This document shows positions 1-9,978 of a stretch of 37,797 bases of DNA, piece after piece. The notes under the pieces were generated by a model. The model was not told the origin of the DNA. It did no database searches and worked only from the letters and a program-made list of their open reading frames with translations. Within the stretch, counting starts at the first letter, position 1. Each line of letters begins with the position of its first letter. The DNA comes from Elusimicrobia bacterium HGW-Elusimicrobia-2 (GTDB lineage: Bacteria > CG03). The DNA is taken from contig PHAM01000011.1 of NCBI GenBank assembly GCA_002841685.1, positions 1 to 37,797 on the forward strand, in the 5' to 3' direction. The position numbers were made by a program, and so were the translations under genes.

Positions 1-144
1 CATATTTTCAGTCTCCCCCCGACGAGCGCCTGTTTGCGCGCCCCCAAAAATCCGCTTGTTTTCGCTGTTTTTTTCGCTGTTTTGGCGAACTCGGGTTAAG
101 ACAAAAAAGCGGGAAGGCAAAGAATTACGAATAACAAAAGAGTA

Positions 145-180
145 GGGGGACGAAACCAATAGGAAACGTCCCTGTTGGTT
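145..180. repeat. Short palindromic (REP-like) element, copy 1
   Basis: GGGACG(AAA)CC-AATA-GG(AAA)CGTCCC nested with AACCAATAGG...CCTGTTGGTT; core CCAATAGnAAnCGTCCCnnTTGG shared with 5542-5564. Confidence 0.55.
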
Positions 181-182
181 GT

Positions 183-1313
183 TTAGTCCAGAGCCGCGGC
201 TGTCTCAAGAGCGGATAGCATCGCGCCCGGCTTGGTTTTGAAACCGGATTTTTTAAGACCCAGCCACAGGCAGTTGAGAGCCATGAGGATGTCCGGGACG
301 GTCACATAACCCATGTGCGCTATCCTGATGATCTTCCCCTTGTATTCCCTCTGGCCGTTGGCGAATCTCACGCCGTATTTTTCGCAGATGTGCTCTATGA
401 GTTTGGAACCGTCTATGCCTTCCGGCACCTTGACGGCCGTTATGCCGTTTGAGGGAGCTGACGAGAAAAGCTCAAGCCCCATTTCAACAACGGTCTTACG
501 GGCGATCTGAGCCATGTTTTTGTGACGCGTTATGACATTGTCAAGGCCTTCTTCCTCAAGCATCTCCAGAGCTCTGTTGAGCTGATAAATGAGATTTACG
601 GCCGGCGTCCAGGGGGTCTGTCCTTTTTCCCCGTAAGTTTTCGCGTGGACGAGGGAGAAGTAAAAACTCGGAAGATCGCCTTTGCCTATTTTGTCGTCAA
701 GCCCCTTCCTCACGGCGATGAAGGCCAGTCCCGGCGGCATCATGAGGCCTTTCTGAGAGCCGCTCACGCAAACATCCACATTCCATTTATCCATATGAAA
801 TTCTTCAGTCAGCAGGCCGCTGACGGCGTCGACGATAAGGAGAGTGTCTTTCGGCACCATGTCTCCGAGGGATTTAATATCATTTACGACGCCGGTAGAG
901 GTTTCTCCGAGCTGACAGAGGACGGCTTTATATTTTTTCTCTTTGATCTTTGCTTCCACATCGGATATCTTGAAAGATTCTCCCCACGGGTATTCCAGCA
1001 CATCCGGCACGAGGCCGTAGGTTTTCACTATATTGACCCATCTTCGCCCGAAAGCTCCCGTGTTGAGCACGAGAACATTATCGTTGCGCGAAAGGAAATT
1101 AACGACCGCCGTTTCCATTCCGCCGGTGCCGGAAGATGTGAGGATGAAAATGTCGCCTTTGGTGTCAAATGCCCTGCCGAGCCCCTTTGTGGCTTCTTCC
1201 AGCATCACTGAAAACTCTTTTGTGCGGTGATGGATCGTTCTTTTCGCTCCTGCCAGCAGTATCTCCGCCGGCACATTGGTGGGCCCTGGTGAAAATAAAA
1301 TTTCTTTTTTCAT
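183..1313 (-). CDS. Class V aminotransferase (alanine-glyoxylate / serine-pyruvate aminotransferase-like)
   Basis: 376-aa ORF; N-term 'FSPGPTNVPAEIL', 'TSSGTGGMETAV', PLP-lysine region 'VSGSQKGLMMPPGLAF' typical of the AGXT/SPT family. Confidence 0.9.
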   Translation of the reverse strand: MKKEILFSPGPTNVPAEILLAGAKRTIHHRTKEFSVMLEEATKGLGRAFDTKGDIFILTSSGTGGMETAVVNFLSRNDNVLVLNTGAFGRRWVNIVKTYGLVPDVLEYPWGESFKISDVEAKIKEKKYKAVLCQLGETSTGVVNDIKSLGDMVPKDTLLIVDAVSGLLTEEFHMDKWNVDVCVSGSQKGLMMPPGLAFIAVRKGLDDKIGKGDLPSFYFSLVHAKTYGEKGQTPWTPAVNLIYQLNRALEMLEEEGLDNVITRHKNMAQIARKTVVEMGLELFSSAPSNGITAVKVPEGIDGSKLIEHICEKYGVRFANGQREYKGKIIRIAHMGYVTVPDILMALNCLWLGLKKSGFKTKPGAMLSALETAAALD

Positions 1314-1331
1314 TGTATTCCTCTTTTTTTA

Positions 1332-3716
1332 TCAGGCTCTTGCGGGAACAAAGGTTTTTATTTTCCCTTCTCCCCGCGCTTTCGCTTCGGCCTTTTTTTT
1401 CTTTGGCCGGTTATTTCGCTCGATAGCGATTTTTATAACCTCATCTATTGTTTTCACGGGGATAATTTCCAGCCCTTTTTTTACATTATCAGAAAACTCC
1501 TCGATCTCCGCGCTGTTTTTATCAGGTATGACAACCATTTTTATTTTTTCACGGAACGCCGCGAGAGCTTTTTCTTTAAGCCCCCCTATCGGCAGCACTC
1601 TTCCGGAAAGCGTTATTTCTCCCGTCATGGCGAGGTCTTTTCTGACCGGTTTTTTGAGAATTGCCGACACAAGGGATATGGCTATTGTGATACCCGCCGA
1701 CGGCCCGTCTTTTGGTATGGCCCCCTCTGGAACATGTATGTGTATGTCGCTGTTTTTCATAAAGTTTTCGGGGATACCCAGTTTTTTCGCGTTTGCCCTC
1801 AGATATGAAACCGCCGCCTGGGCGGATTCTTTCATGATATCGCCGAGCTGGCCTGTCAGTATGAGGTTGCCTTTTCCTTTCATCAGAACGGTTTCAACGC
1901 TCATAACTTCGCCACCTACTTCCGTCCAGGCCAGTCCGCAGACAACGCCGATACTGTTGACCTTTCCCTCATCGTGCCTGTATTTTTCATAACCGAGCAG
2001 TTCCCTCACGATTTTTTTGTCTATGGTTACAGGGCTTTTTAATTTTTTCTGCACAAGTTTTTTGGCTGTTTTCCTCAGCACCGTGGCGATCTGCCTTTCA
2101 AGGTTCCTGACGCCCGCTTCCTGGGTGTAGGAATCCATGATGTATTCAACAGCCAGGTCGCTGAATGCGATCTTATAATTTGTCAGTCCGTTTTCCCTGA
2201 TCTGTTTGGGTATCAGAAAATTTTCGGCTATGCCTATTTTTTCCGGCTGGGTGTAACTGGGAAATTCTATTATCTCCATCCTGTCTTTGAGCGCCGGAAT
2301 GATGGTATAGGTGGTGTTGGCCGTGGTGATGAACATTATGTCGGAGAGGTCAAAGGGGGTGTCAAGATAATGATCGGAAAAGCAGTTGTTCTGTTCGGGG
2401 TCCAGCACTTCCAGGAGCGCCGACGAGGGATCGCCGCGGAAATCCTGCCCTATCTTGTCTATCTCGTCTATAAGAAAGACAGGGTTTTTTGAACCGGCTT
2501 TCCTAATCGACTGGATTATTTTTCCGGGCATTGAGCCTATATAAGTCCTGCGGTGCCCGCGTATCTCGGCTTCGTCTCTGACGCCGCCCAGCGATATCCG
2601 CACAAATTCTCTTCCCATGGCATGCGCAATGGAGCGGGCAAAAGAAGTTTTTCCCGTGCCGGGAGGGCCGGTGAAGCAGAGTATGGGGCCTTTGATTTTT
2701 TTGTTGAGCTTGCAGACGGCCAGGTACTCCAGCACCCGTTCCTTTGATTTTTTAAGCCCCCAGTGCTCGGCCTCAAGGACCTTCTGCACATTGTCAATGT
2801 TCATGTTGTCCGTAGTTTTTTTATTCCATGGCATGGAGATCATCCAATCTATGTAAGTGCGCACAACCGTGGATTCGGGCGAAAAGGGCATCATCTTTGA
2901 CAGCCTTTCAAGTTCTTCCTTCACCTGTTTTTTGGCCTGCGCCGGCATTTTGGCTTCTTTTATTTTTTTCAGATAATCCGAATACTCTTTATTCGGGCTG
3001 TTTTTGTTGAGCTCGTCCTCAATCGTCTTCATTTCTTCGGAAAGAAAATATTCGCGCTGATTCTTCTGTATCTTGCTGTGCACTTTTTCATGTATGTCTT
3101 TTTTAACCAGCATGAATTCCCGTTCGGACACGAGCATTCTTATAAGTTTCATCACCATGTCGCCGGGGTTGCTGTTTTCAAGCAGCTTCTGCTTTTCCGC
3201 CACGCTTCCGGGCATATAGCCTATGATCAGGTAGATTATTTTCGCGGGCTCGTTTATGGAAAGTATGTCATCTATGATCTCTTTCGGTATCTTGCCGGCC
3301 AGCTCGCTGTATTTCTTGAACTCGGCTATCAGCGCCTCAAAAAGAGCGTCCGTTTTCGGCGAGGCCGGCAATTTGAGGGGCAGAGGGGTGATATTGCCGG
3401 TCCACAGGCCCTCGCTGTCGGAAAGGGTTTCAAGCTTCGCGCGCTCTATTCCCTCTATGAGTATTTTATAACCCCCGGAGTTTTCCTTTATCGACTGAAG
3501 GATCTTGCCGACGCAGCCCACGGAATAAATATCCCCGAACTGGGGATCATCTTTCTGCGGGTTTTTCTGAGCCGTGAAAAATAGATATTTGTCGCCCTCA
3601 AGGGCTCTTTCAAGCGCTTTTTTTGATTTTTCCCTTCCCACAAAAATGGGCATTCTGTTAAAAGGCAGAATAACCGTGTCTTTTACCGCTACCACCGGCA
3701 TGTCTGTATAAATCAT
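1332..3716 (-). CDS. lon: ATP-dependent Lon protease
   Basis: 794 aa; Walker A 'GPPGTGKTSFARSIA', 'GGVRDEAEIRGHRRTYIGSMPG', catalytic 'PKDGPSAGITIA'. Confidence 0.98.
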   Translation of the reverse strand: MIYTDMPVVAVKDTVILPFNRMPIFVGREKSKKALERALEGDKYLFFTAQKNPQKDDPQFGDIYSVGCVGKILQSIKENSGGYKILIEGIERAKLETLSDSEGLWTGNITPLPLKLPASPKTDALFEALIAEFKKYSELAGKIPKEIIDDILSINEPAKIIYLIIGYMPGSVAEKQKLLENSNPGDMVMKLIRMLVSEREFMLVKKDIHEKVHSKIQKNQREYFLSEEMKTIEDELNKNSPNKEYSDYLKKIKEAKMPAQAKKQVKEELERLSKMMPFSPESTVVRTYIDWMISMPWNKKTTDNMNIDNVQKVLEAEHWGLKKSKERVLEYLAVCKLNKKIKGPILCFTGPPGTGKTSFARSIAHAMGREFVRISLGGVRDEAEIRGHRRTYIGSMPGKIIQSIRKAGSKNPVFLIDEIDKIGQDFRGDPSSALLEVLDPEQNNCFSDHYLDTPFDLSDIMFITTANTTYTIIPALKDRMEIIEFPSYTQPEKIGIAENFLIPKQIRENGLTNYKIAFSDLAVEYIMDSYTQEAGVRNLERQIATVLRKTAKKLVQKKLKSPVTIDKKIVRELLGYEKYRHDEGKVNSIGVVCGLAWTEVGGEVMSVETVLMKGKGNLILTGQLGDIMKESAQAAVSYLRANAKKLGIPENFMKNSDIHIHVPEGAIPKDGPSAGITIAISLVSAILKKPVRKDLAMTGEITLSGRVLPIGGLKEKALAAFREKIKMVVIPDKNSAEIEEFSDNVKKGLEIIPVKTIDEVIKIAIERNNRPKKKKAEAKARGEGKIKTFVPARA

Positions 3717-3730
3717 CGTATAACCTCCGG

Positions 3731-4327
3731 TTATTTCCTGTCTTTGATCACTTCATCGACAATACCGTAGGCAAGAGCCTCGTCGGCCGTCATAAAATAA
3801 TCTCTTTCCGTGTCTTTTTCTATTTTGTCTACGTTGTGCCCCGTGGATTTGGCGAGTATTTCGTTGAGCCGCTGCTTCATCCTCAGTATTTCCTTCGCCT
3901 GAATGCCTATGTCCGTCGCCTGGCCCTGTACCCCGCCCAGAGGCTGGTGTATCATTATCCTGGCATTCGGCAGAGCCCTGCGTTTGCCTTTCAGTCCGCA
4001 GGAGAGTATTACAGCCGCCATTGACGCTGCCTGCCCGAGGCAGTATGTGGCTATCGGGTTGTGTATGAAGTTCATCGTATCCAGAATGGCCAGGCCGCTG
4101 GTGACGATGCCTCCGGGATTGTTGATGTATATGGAAATCTCTTTGTCCCTGTCCTGCGATTCGAGGAAAATCAGTTGGGCTATGATGAGATTGGCCATGC
4201 TGTCGTCTATGGGTGCACCGAGAAATATGATTCTTTCTTTCAGTAGCCGTGAAAAAATATCATACGCCCTTTCTCCCCTGTCGGTGGCTTCCACTACCAT
4301 TGGAATGAGCATTGAGTGAGCGTTCAT
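3731..4327 (-). CDS. clpP: ATP-dependent Clp protease proteolytic subunit ClpP
   Basis: 198 aa; '[11 protein letters not shown]' (Ser), '[11 protein letters not shown]' (His), '[20 protein letters not shown]'. Confidence 0.98.
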   Translation of the reverse strand: MNAHSMLIPMVVEATDRGERAYDIFSRLLKERIIFLGAPIDDSMANLIIAQLIFLESQDRDKEISIYINNPGGIVTSGLAILDTMNFIHNPIATYCLGQAASMAAVILSCGLKGKRRALPNARIMIHQPLGGVQGQATDIGIQAKEILRMKQRLNEILAKSTGHNVDKIEKDTERDYFMTADEALAYGIVDEVIKDRK

Positions 4328-5523
4328 TTTACATTACCCTCCCTGATTATAAAATCAAAAATTTTATCAGTCAACAGCGCGTCTTTCATTCCGGTCGTGG
4401 ACGACGAATAATTTTTCCCGAGTTTCTCTTTCAGTTCTTCAACCGTGACCGTTATGTTTTCCTTTTCGGCGATTTTGCCGAGGATCAGGGATATCCTTAA
4501 GTTTTCACCGGCTGTTTTTTCTATCTGGGGCCCAACAGCTTTCATGTCCTGTCCGGGGTACTGTTCGCTCAGATGTCCGCTCAATGATTTTTTTTCTTCC
4601 TCAAGGAGTGACGCGGGGAGTTCAAAATTGTTTTTTTTCAGCAGCGCCGCGGTTATCTGCTCCCTTACGCTCCTGTGTTTTTCGGATTCTTTTTCCATAA
4701 CCATGCGCTTTTTGAGCGATTCCCGCAGATCAGGGAGGTTTTTCGCCCCGAAGAGCGACGCGAAGCTGTCATCGAGCTCAGGCAGTTTTTTTTCAAAAAT
4801 TTCGGTTATGAGGATGAGGTATGTCACTTCCTTGCCGGCGAATTCGGCGGGTTTAAAATCTTTATCGGCGGTGAATTTGATTTCCCCGGTCTCGCCTTTC
4901 TTCAGTTTCAGTATGTCCGGCCAGAGAGGCGGGAATATTTTCTTCTCGTCGAGTTCGGCGGTGAGGTTTTTCCTGCTCATTTTTTTCTGTGTTTCGCCGC
5001 CGCATATCACCCCGAGGTCGTATTTAATAAACAGGCCTTTTTTCGGTTTTGAGAGCTCTGTTTTTTCCAGGGAGAAGGCCTTTTCCCGCAGCTTCTGCAG
5101 GGCTTGTTCCGCTTCCTCGTCACTAACAGAAACGGAGGGCTCCTTTATGCTTATTTTTTTGTAGCCGCCCGCTACGAATTCAGGCATCACTTCTACTTCC
5201 ACGGAGAATTTAACCGGTTTATCGCCATCCCACTTGAATTCAGTGAGCTTTGCCGGCGCGACAGGGATTATTTTGTTCTCATCACATGCCTGATAAACCT
5301 TTTTTGACAGGAGATAGCTCTCCTGGGCGTTCCTGATGTCTTCGCCGAAATCTTTTTCTATGAGGGCGACGGGGGCTTTTCCCGCGCGGAAACCCTCTAT
5401 CCTCACCGATTTGCTGATCCTCTGCACCGCGAGTTTGCGCGAATCAGCGGCGCTCGCCGCGTCTATAATGAAATCCAGTTGTTTTACAGTTTTACTCTTC
5501 TCCGAAATTTTTACGCCTTCCAC
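4324..5523 (-). CDS. tig: Trigger factor, with a divergent central PPIase-like domain
   Basis: 399 aa; ribosome-binding signature '[22 protein letters not shown]'; central FKBP-like region; overlaps the clpP start. Confidence 0.9.
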   Translation of the reverse strand: MEGVKISEKSKTVKQLDFIIDAASAADSRKLAVQRISKSVRIEGFRAGKAPVALIEKDFGEDIRNAQESYLLSKKVYQACDENKIIPVAPAKLTEFKWDGDKPVKFSVEVEVMPEFVAGGYKKISIKEPSVSVSDEEAEQALQKLREKAFSLEKTELSKPKKGLFIKYDLGVICGGETQKKMSRKNLTAELDEKKIFPPLWPDILKLKKGETGEIKFTADKDFKPAEFAGKEVTYLILITEIFEKKLPELDDSFASLFGAKNLPDLRESLKKRMVMEKESEKHRSVREQITAALLKKNNFELPASLLEEEKKSLSGHLSEQYPGQDMKAVGPQIEKTAGENLRISLILGKIAEKENITVTVEELKEKLGKNYSSSTTGMKDALLTDKIFDFIIREGNVK

Positions 5524-5539
5524 TTAATAACCTCCGTTA

Positions 5540-5566
5540 GGCCAATAGTAACCGTCCCCATTGGCC
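5540..5566. repeat. Short palindromic (REP-like) element, copy 2
   Basis: GGCCAAT...ATTGGCC perfect 7-bp inverted repeat; core matches the element at 145-180 (19 of 23 nt). Confidence 0.55.
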
Positions 5567-5618
5567 GTTTCAAAATCTGACAATACATCATCACTCGCGA
5601 GCGCAGGCCTCTACAAAA

Positions 5619-5700
5619 TGCCGGAGAGAGGACTCGAACCTCCAAGCCCTGAGGCACATGGTCCTAAGCCATGCGTGTCTGCCAGTTTCACCACTCCGGC
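5619..5700 (-). tRNA. tRNA-Leu (anticodon UAG)
   Basis: Reverse complement GCCGGAG...CTCCGGC+A acceptor stem; anticodon stem-loop CATGG-CTTAGGA-CCATG; T arm GGAGGTTCGAGTCCTCT. Confidence 0.95.
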
Positions 5701-5724
5701 CAGCTCATTGATTTAACAAATAAG

Positions 5725-5753
5725 TTGCAAAAAGTAAAATAGTTTCGTAGAAT
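5725..5753 (+). promoter_or_regulatory. Putative sigma70-type promoter of sppA
   Basis: TTGCAA (5725-5730) - 17 nt - TAGAAT (5748-5753); ATG at 5765. Confidence 0.6.
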
Positions 5754-5764
5754 AGCATATAATT

Positions 5765-6691
5765 ATGGCAACTGAAACATCTCCCATCAAACCCGGCGAA
5801 AGGATACTGAGCTACGCTTTTCTTTTCCTGCTCTCGGCATCGGTGATCGCCGCGCTTTTCAGCTCCCGGCACGAATATGACGAAGCTTCGGGTTTCGCCG
5901 GAAAAGACAAAATAGGGCTTGTTAAAATATACGGCATGATATCCGTGGTGCCGCCCGGCGGCGGCACGCTCTTCAGCCTCCGCGGCAGCGACAGATGGGT
6001 GGAGCAGATCTCATCACTGCGAAAAGAAAAGGTGAAGGCTCTTGTCATAAGGATCAATTCCCCCGGAGGCACGATCGGTGCCTGTCAGGAGATCGTGGAA
6101 GAGATAATGAAATGCCGGGCGGCGGGCATACCCGTTATCGCCTCGCTCGGCGATGTCGCCGCCTCAGGCGGTTATTATGTCGCGTCCGTGTGCGATGCCA
6201 TATATCTCAATCCGGGCACGATCACCGGATCCATAGGCGTGATAATGGGCTCTTCCAACTGGGAGGAGCTGCTGGAAAAAATAGGGATCAAGCCGGATGT
6301 CGTCAAAAGCGGCAAATACAAGGACATGGGCGCCTATTACAGAGAAATGACCCCGGAAGAGAGAGAGCTTCTTCAGGAAATGATAGATGACGCTTACGGG
6401 CAGTTCTTAAAAACGGTCTCGGTTGGGAGGAATATCCCGGTGGAAAAACTCAAAGGTCTTGCCCAGGGGCAGGTCTTTACCGGAGCCCAGGCCATAAAAC
6501 ACGGCCTCGCCGACAAGAGCGGAAATCTTAACGCCGCCATTGACGCCGCCAAGGAACGGGCGGGAATAAAAGGGTCTGTTAAAATAATAGAGGGCGGGAC
6601 AACGATGGAGAGGTTCTTCGGCATTGTGCCGGAGGTGCCGCAGGGCTCTCTGTCCACGCTCCCTGAATTTTTCAGGAAACTGATGTTATGA
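5765..6691 (+). CDS. sppA: Signal peptide peptidase SppA (short, single-domain type)
   Basis: 308 aa; 'RINSPGGTIGACQEI', 'AASGGYYVASVCDAIYLNPGTITGSIGVI' S49 motifs; TM N-terminus. Confidence 0.95.
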   Translation: MATETSPIKPGERILSYAFLFLLSASVIAALFSSRHEYDEASGFAGKDKIGLVKIYGMISVVPPGGGTLFSLRGSDRWVEQISSLRKEKVKALVIRINSPGGTIGACQEIVEEIMKCRAAGIPVIASLGDVAASGGYYVASVCDAIYLNPGTITGSIGVIMGSSNWEELLEKIGIKPDVVKSGKYKDMGAYYREMTPEERELLQEMIDDAYGQFLKTVSVGRNIPVEKLKGLAQGQVFTGAQAIKHGLADKSGNLNAAIDAAKERAGIKGSVKIIEGGTTMERFFGIVPEVPQGSLSTLPEFFRKLML

Positions 6692-7215
6692 CAGCGGGGA
6701 ATTTTTATTCCATTATGTTTTCTCCGGGGATTTCATGGGAAGCCGACAACTGCCGGGATTCGTTTTCCGCCTCGGCGCTTTTTTTTATAGCCTGCCGCTT
6801 TTTCCAGTTCACGGCCTTCAGTTTCGCGAGCGCCGATTTTATCCTGTTTTTACCGGTTATTTTTTTTGAATGGCTGGCGAGCGCCGCGATCCTTCATTTT
6901 TTTGCGCATTCTTTCGGCGGCAGGGGCTCGGTGACGGACTTTTTCAGGCTGCTGCCTTTCGCTGAACTGCCTTTTCTTTTTCTGCCGGCCGCTAAAATAC
7001 TGGCGTCTTCGATCTTATCGTCATTTACAGGGGCTTTTACCCTCATGGCCGTTATGATCTATGTCTGGAGTTTCACGCTGAAGATCAAGGTGATGATGTT
7101 TAATTACCGGCTTTCTTCCGCCGGCGCCCTTGCCGCTTTTGCCGCGCCGGCGCTGATAGTGTTTATTCTCAGCGCGGCAGCGCTATTTTTGCGCGCCGCA
7201 GTTCTGCTGATATGA
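6688..7215 (+). CDS. Hydrophobic membrane protein, possibly Yip1-like
   Basis: 175 aa, several predicted TM segments; overlaps the sppA stop and the argC start by 4 nt. Confidence 0.6.
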   Translation: MTAGNFYSIMFSPGISWEADNCRDSFSASALFFIACRFFQFTAFSFASADFILFLPVIFFEWLASAAILHFFAHSFGGRGSVTDFFRLLPFAELPFLFLPAAKILASSILSSFTGAFTLMAVMIYVWSFTLKIKVMMFNYRLSSAGALAAFAAPALIVFILSAAALFLRAAVLLI

Positions 7216-8219
7216 TAAGGGTCTCAATAGCGGGAGTCACAGGTTTTACGGGAGAAGAGCTCCTTAAAATACTTTTGAGGCATCCCGAAGTTTCCGTAAA
7301 ACATCTTATTTCCCGCACACCGGGATTGAAAATATCCGATATACAGAAGACCTGCCGCTGTGGTCTTGAAACCGAGAAACTGACAGCGGCCGTCATCGAT
7401 GACAGTGACACGGTTTTTCTCTGTCTGCCGCACACGGAAGCCGCTCCGACCGCTATGAGATTTTATGAAAAAGGGAAAACCGTCATAGACCTAAGCGCTG
7501 ATTTCAGGCTGAAAAACGCCCTCGTTTACAGAAAAACCTATGACGCCGTTCATCCCTTTCCGGGCCTGCTTTCCAAAGCCGTTTACGGTTTGTGCGAATT
7601 CAACAGAGAAAAAATCAAAGGCGCCCGGTTGATCGCCAATCCGGGCTGCTATCCCACGGCCACTTTACTGGCCGTGATCCCCGCTTTACGGGAAAGGCTC
7701 TGTGAGGAGAAAAACATAATAGTGGACGCCAAAAGCGGTATTTCGGGCGCGGGGAAAAAACTCGCTAAAGAGTATCTCTATTACAACGCCAACGCCTCCT
7801 GCCGGGCCTATAAAGCCGCCTGCCACCGCCATCAGAGCGAAATAGAAGAGGAGATACTTTTGCTCGCGGGGAAGGAAGCGGGGCTCACCTTTGTACCACA
7901 CCTTATTCCGCAGGACAGGGGCATGATAGTCACAATTTATATGAGGATGAAAACGCCTCTGCGCCCGGAAACCGTTGTTTCCGCGTATAAAAAGTTTTAT
8001 AAAGGCGAGAAATTCGTCACCGTTCTGCCCGCAGGCGTTCAGCCCGCGACAAAGGATGTGACCGGCACGAACAATGCCCGTATAGGCATCGCCGTTGACG
8101 CGAAAGCGGGCATCCTTATTGTGACTTCCGTGATAGACAACCTGGTGAAAGGCGCTTCGGGCCAGGCCGTGCAGAACATGAATATAGCTTTCGGTTTTGA
8201 TGAGGAGACGGCTTTATGA
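7212..8219 (+). CDS. argC: N-acetyl-gamma-glutamyl-phosphate reductase
   Basis: 335 aa; 'GVTGFTGEELLKILLRHPEV', catalytic 'ANPGCYPTATLLAV'. Confidence 0.96.
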   Translation: MIRVSIAGVTGFTGEELLKILLRHPEVSVKHLISRTPGLKISDIQKTCRCGLETEKLTAAVIDDSDTVFLCLPHTEAAPTAMRFYEKGKTVIDLSADFRLKNALVYRKTYDAVHPFPGLLSKAVYGLCEFNREKIKGARLIANPGCYPTATLLAVIPALRERLCEEKNIIVDAKSGISGAGKKLAKEYLYYNANASCRAYKAACHRHQSEIEEEILLLAGKEAGLTFVPHLIPQDRGMIVTIYMRMKTPLRPETVVSAYKKFYKGEKFVTVLPAGVQPATKDVTGTNNARIGIAVDAKAGILIVTSVIDNLVKGASGQAVQNMNIAFGFDEETAL

Positions 8220-9358
8220 AAAAAACATATTTTCCGGACGGTTTCCCCGCCGGTTTTCTTATAGGCGGCTGCGCCTGCGGTATGAAGAAAGAAGGGAAGG
8301 ATATGGGAGTGATCTTCTGTCCCGGCGGGTTCAAAGCCGTGGGGATCTTCACGAAAAACCGTTTTGCCGCCGCTCCTGTCATCATAAGCCGGAAACATCT
8401 GCCCGGCGGATACGTGCTGGTGGCTAATTCAAAATGCGCGAATGCCGCAACGGGCAAGAGGGGTTTTCGCGACGCTATGGAGATCTGCTCCTTTGCAGCC
8501 CGGCGCTTCGGGGTGAAAGCGGATGAGGTGCTCGTGGCTTCCACCGGCGTTATAGGCGCTTTTCTGCCCGTGGCTAAAATAAAAAAGGGAATAAGCTCAT
8601 TGCAAAAATCCTTCCTGAAAAATGTTCCCGCGCCGAATGATTTCGCCGACAGCATCATGACGACCGACACCATTAGAAAAATATCTTCCTCCGGGAATTT
8701 CTGGGCCTGTGCCAAGGGCTCCGGTATGATAAACCCGGACATGGCCACATTCCTGTGTTTCATTCTCACCGACGCGCGCATAACGCCCGGCATGAGAAAA
8801 ATATTTCGGGAAGAGGCGGATGTTTTCAACAGGATGTCGGTGGACGGTGAAATGTCAACCAATGATTCCGTTTTTTTGATCTCGTCTATGAAAAAAACAA
8901 TTCCCGAACCCGAATTCAGAAAAGGCCTTTCAGCCGTCTGTTCGGACATAGCCGCGAAGATAATAAGCGACGGTGAGGGCAGAAAGAAAGTCATAAAGGT
9001 GAGTGTCTCCGGAGCCAGGACCGAGGCCGAAGCCCGGCGTCTGGCGGATTTTCTCTCTTCGTCCCCGCTTATCAAAACGGCGTTTAACGGCGAAAGCCCG
9101 AACTGGGGCAGGATACTTTCCCGCACGGGAGCCTCGGATGTGGCCATGAACACGGAAAAGCTCGCTGTTTATATATGCGGTCATCTTGTCTACCGCGGCG
9201 GGCCCGTGCGTTTTGACGATAAGAAATTGCGCTCTCTCCTGCGGGAGCAGGAGGTGTCCTTTCAAGTGGATCTTGCGAAAGGACATGGAGAATGTGTTTT
9301 CGCCACAACGGATTTCAGCGAGGAGTATGTTAGAATCAATGCGGGGTACCTGTCATGA
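8216..9358 (+). CDS. argJ: Bifunctional glutamate N-acetyltransferase / amino-acid acetyltransferase
   Basis: 380 aa; autocleavage motif 'KGSGMINPDMATFLCFILTDA'; 'GESPNWGRIL'. Confidence 0.96.
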   Translation: MKKTYFPDGFPAGFLIGGCACGMKKEGKDMGVIFCPGGFKAVGIFTKNRFAAAPVIISRKHLPGGYVLVANSKCANAATGKRGFRDAMEICSFAARRFGVKADEVLVASTGVIGAFLPVAKIKKGISSLQKSFLKNVPAPNDFADSIMTTDTIRKISSSGNFWACAKGSGMINPDMATFLCFILTDARITPGMRKIFREEADVFNRMSVDGEMSTNDSVFLISSMKKTIPEPEFRKGLSAVCSDIAAKIISDGEGRKKVIKVSVSGARTEAEARRLADFLSSSPLIKTAFNGESPNWGRILSRTGASDVAMNTEKLAVYICGHLVYRGGPVRFDDKKLRSLLREQEVSFQVDLAKGHGECVFATTDFSEEYVRINAGYLS

Positions 9359-9978
9359 AAAAAATATCAAAAAAAACAAAGGACATCGTCGTGCCCGTCC
9401 TCACGCGGGGGGCTAAGTGCGATGTTATAAAAGTAGAGGACGCTCTTTCCGGAGAGCAGTTTGACCGGATAGTGGATATCGTCAAATCCGGAGGGATAGC
9501 GATATTCCCGACGGATACGGTTTACGGTATAGGCGCGTCCATCAAATTCAGAGACAGCATTGAGAAGATATACCGCCTTAAAAAAAGGCCCAGGAAAAAA
9601 GAGATTGGTCTGCTCATATCCTCATGGAGGGAATCGTCTCATCTTGTGGGAAGGGTCAGCCAGAGGGTGCGGATGCTGATGAAAGAATACTGGCCGGGCC
9701 CGGTGACGCTCGTTCTTTCATCCCGGGCCGGCACTAAGGCCTTGCGTGTGCCGAACCACAAATTCGCGCTCAAACTCCTTTCGGCTGTCGGGCCCATGGC
9801 TGTCACCTCGGTCAATATTTCGGGAAAGAAACCAGCGAGCGATTTTGGCGATGTTGACATCAATTTTTTAAAAGGCGCGGATATAGCGGTAAAAGAAGAA
9901 AAGCCTCTCAGCGGTCTCCCGTCATCCATTCTGGATCTTACCGGCGGGGAGATAGAAGTTCTCAGAGACCGGGAATAA
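9355..9978 (+). CDS. L-threonylcarbamoyladenylate synthase (Sua5/YciO/YrdC family)
   Basis: 207 aa; 'GGIAIFPTDTVYGIGASI', 'YWPGPVTLVL', 'AVTSVNISGKKPASDF'. Confidence 0.93.
   Translation: MKKISKKTKDIVVPVLTRGAKCDVIKVEDALSGEQFDRIVDIVKSGGIAIFPTDTVYGIGASIKFRDSIEKIYRLKKRPRKKEIGLLISSWRESSHLVGRVSQRVRMLMKEYWPGPVTLVLSSRAGTKALRVPNHKFALKLLSAVGPMAVTSVNISGKKPASDFGDVDINFLKGADIAVKEEKPLSGLPSSILDLTGGEIEVLRDRE

Noticed and set aside
522-1211. 229-aa plus-strand ORF opposite the aminotransferase
   Set aside because: Antisense shadow of a well-conserved gene; no recognisable motifs.
1276-1992. 238-aa plus-strand ORF opposite lon
   Set aside because: Ser/Phe-rich antisense shadow of the Lon coding strand; no independent support.
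4445-5164. 239-aa plus-strand ORF opposite tig
   Set aside because: Ser/Phe-rich low-complexity translation typical of an antisense frame of a Lys/Glu-rich gene.
5571-5618. tRNA-3'-end duplication after tRNA-Leu, as seen for Tyr and Gly
   Set aside because: No T-arm copy found downstream of tRNA-Leu on the minus strand; only a small TCGCGA palindrome.
8116-9153. 345-aa minus-strand ORF opposite argJ
   Set aside because: Long but fully antisense to an intact ArgJ and without family motifs; long shadow ORFs are expected at this GC content and codon usage.
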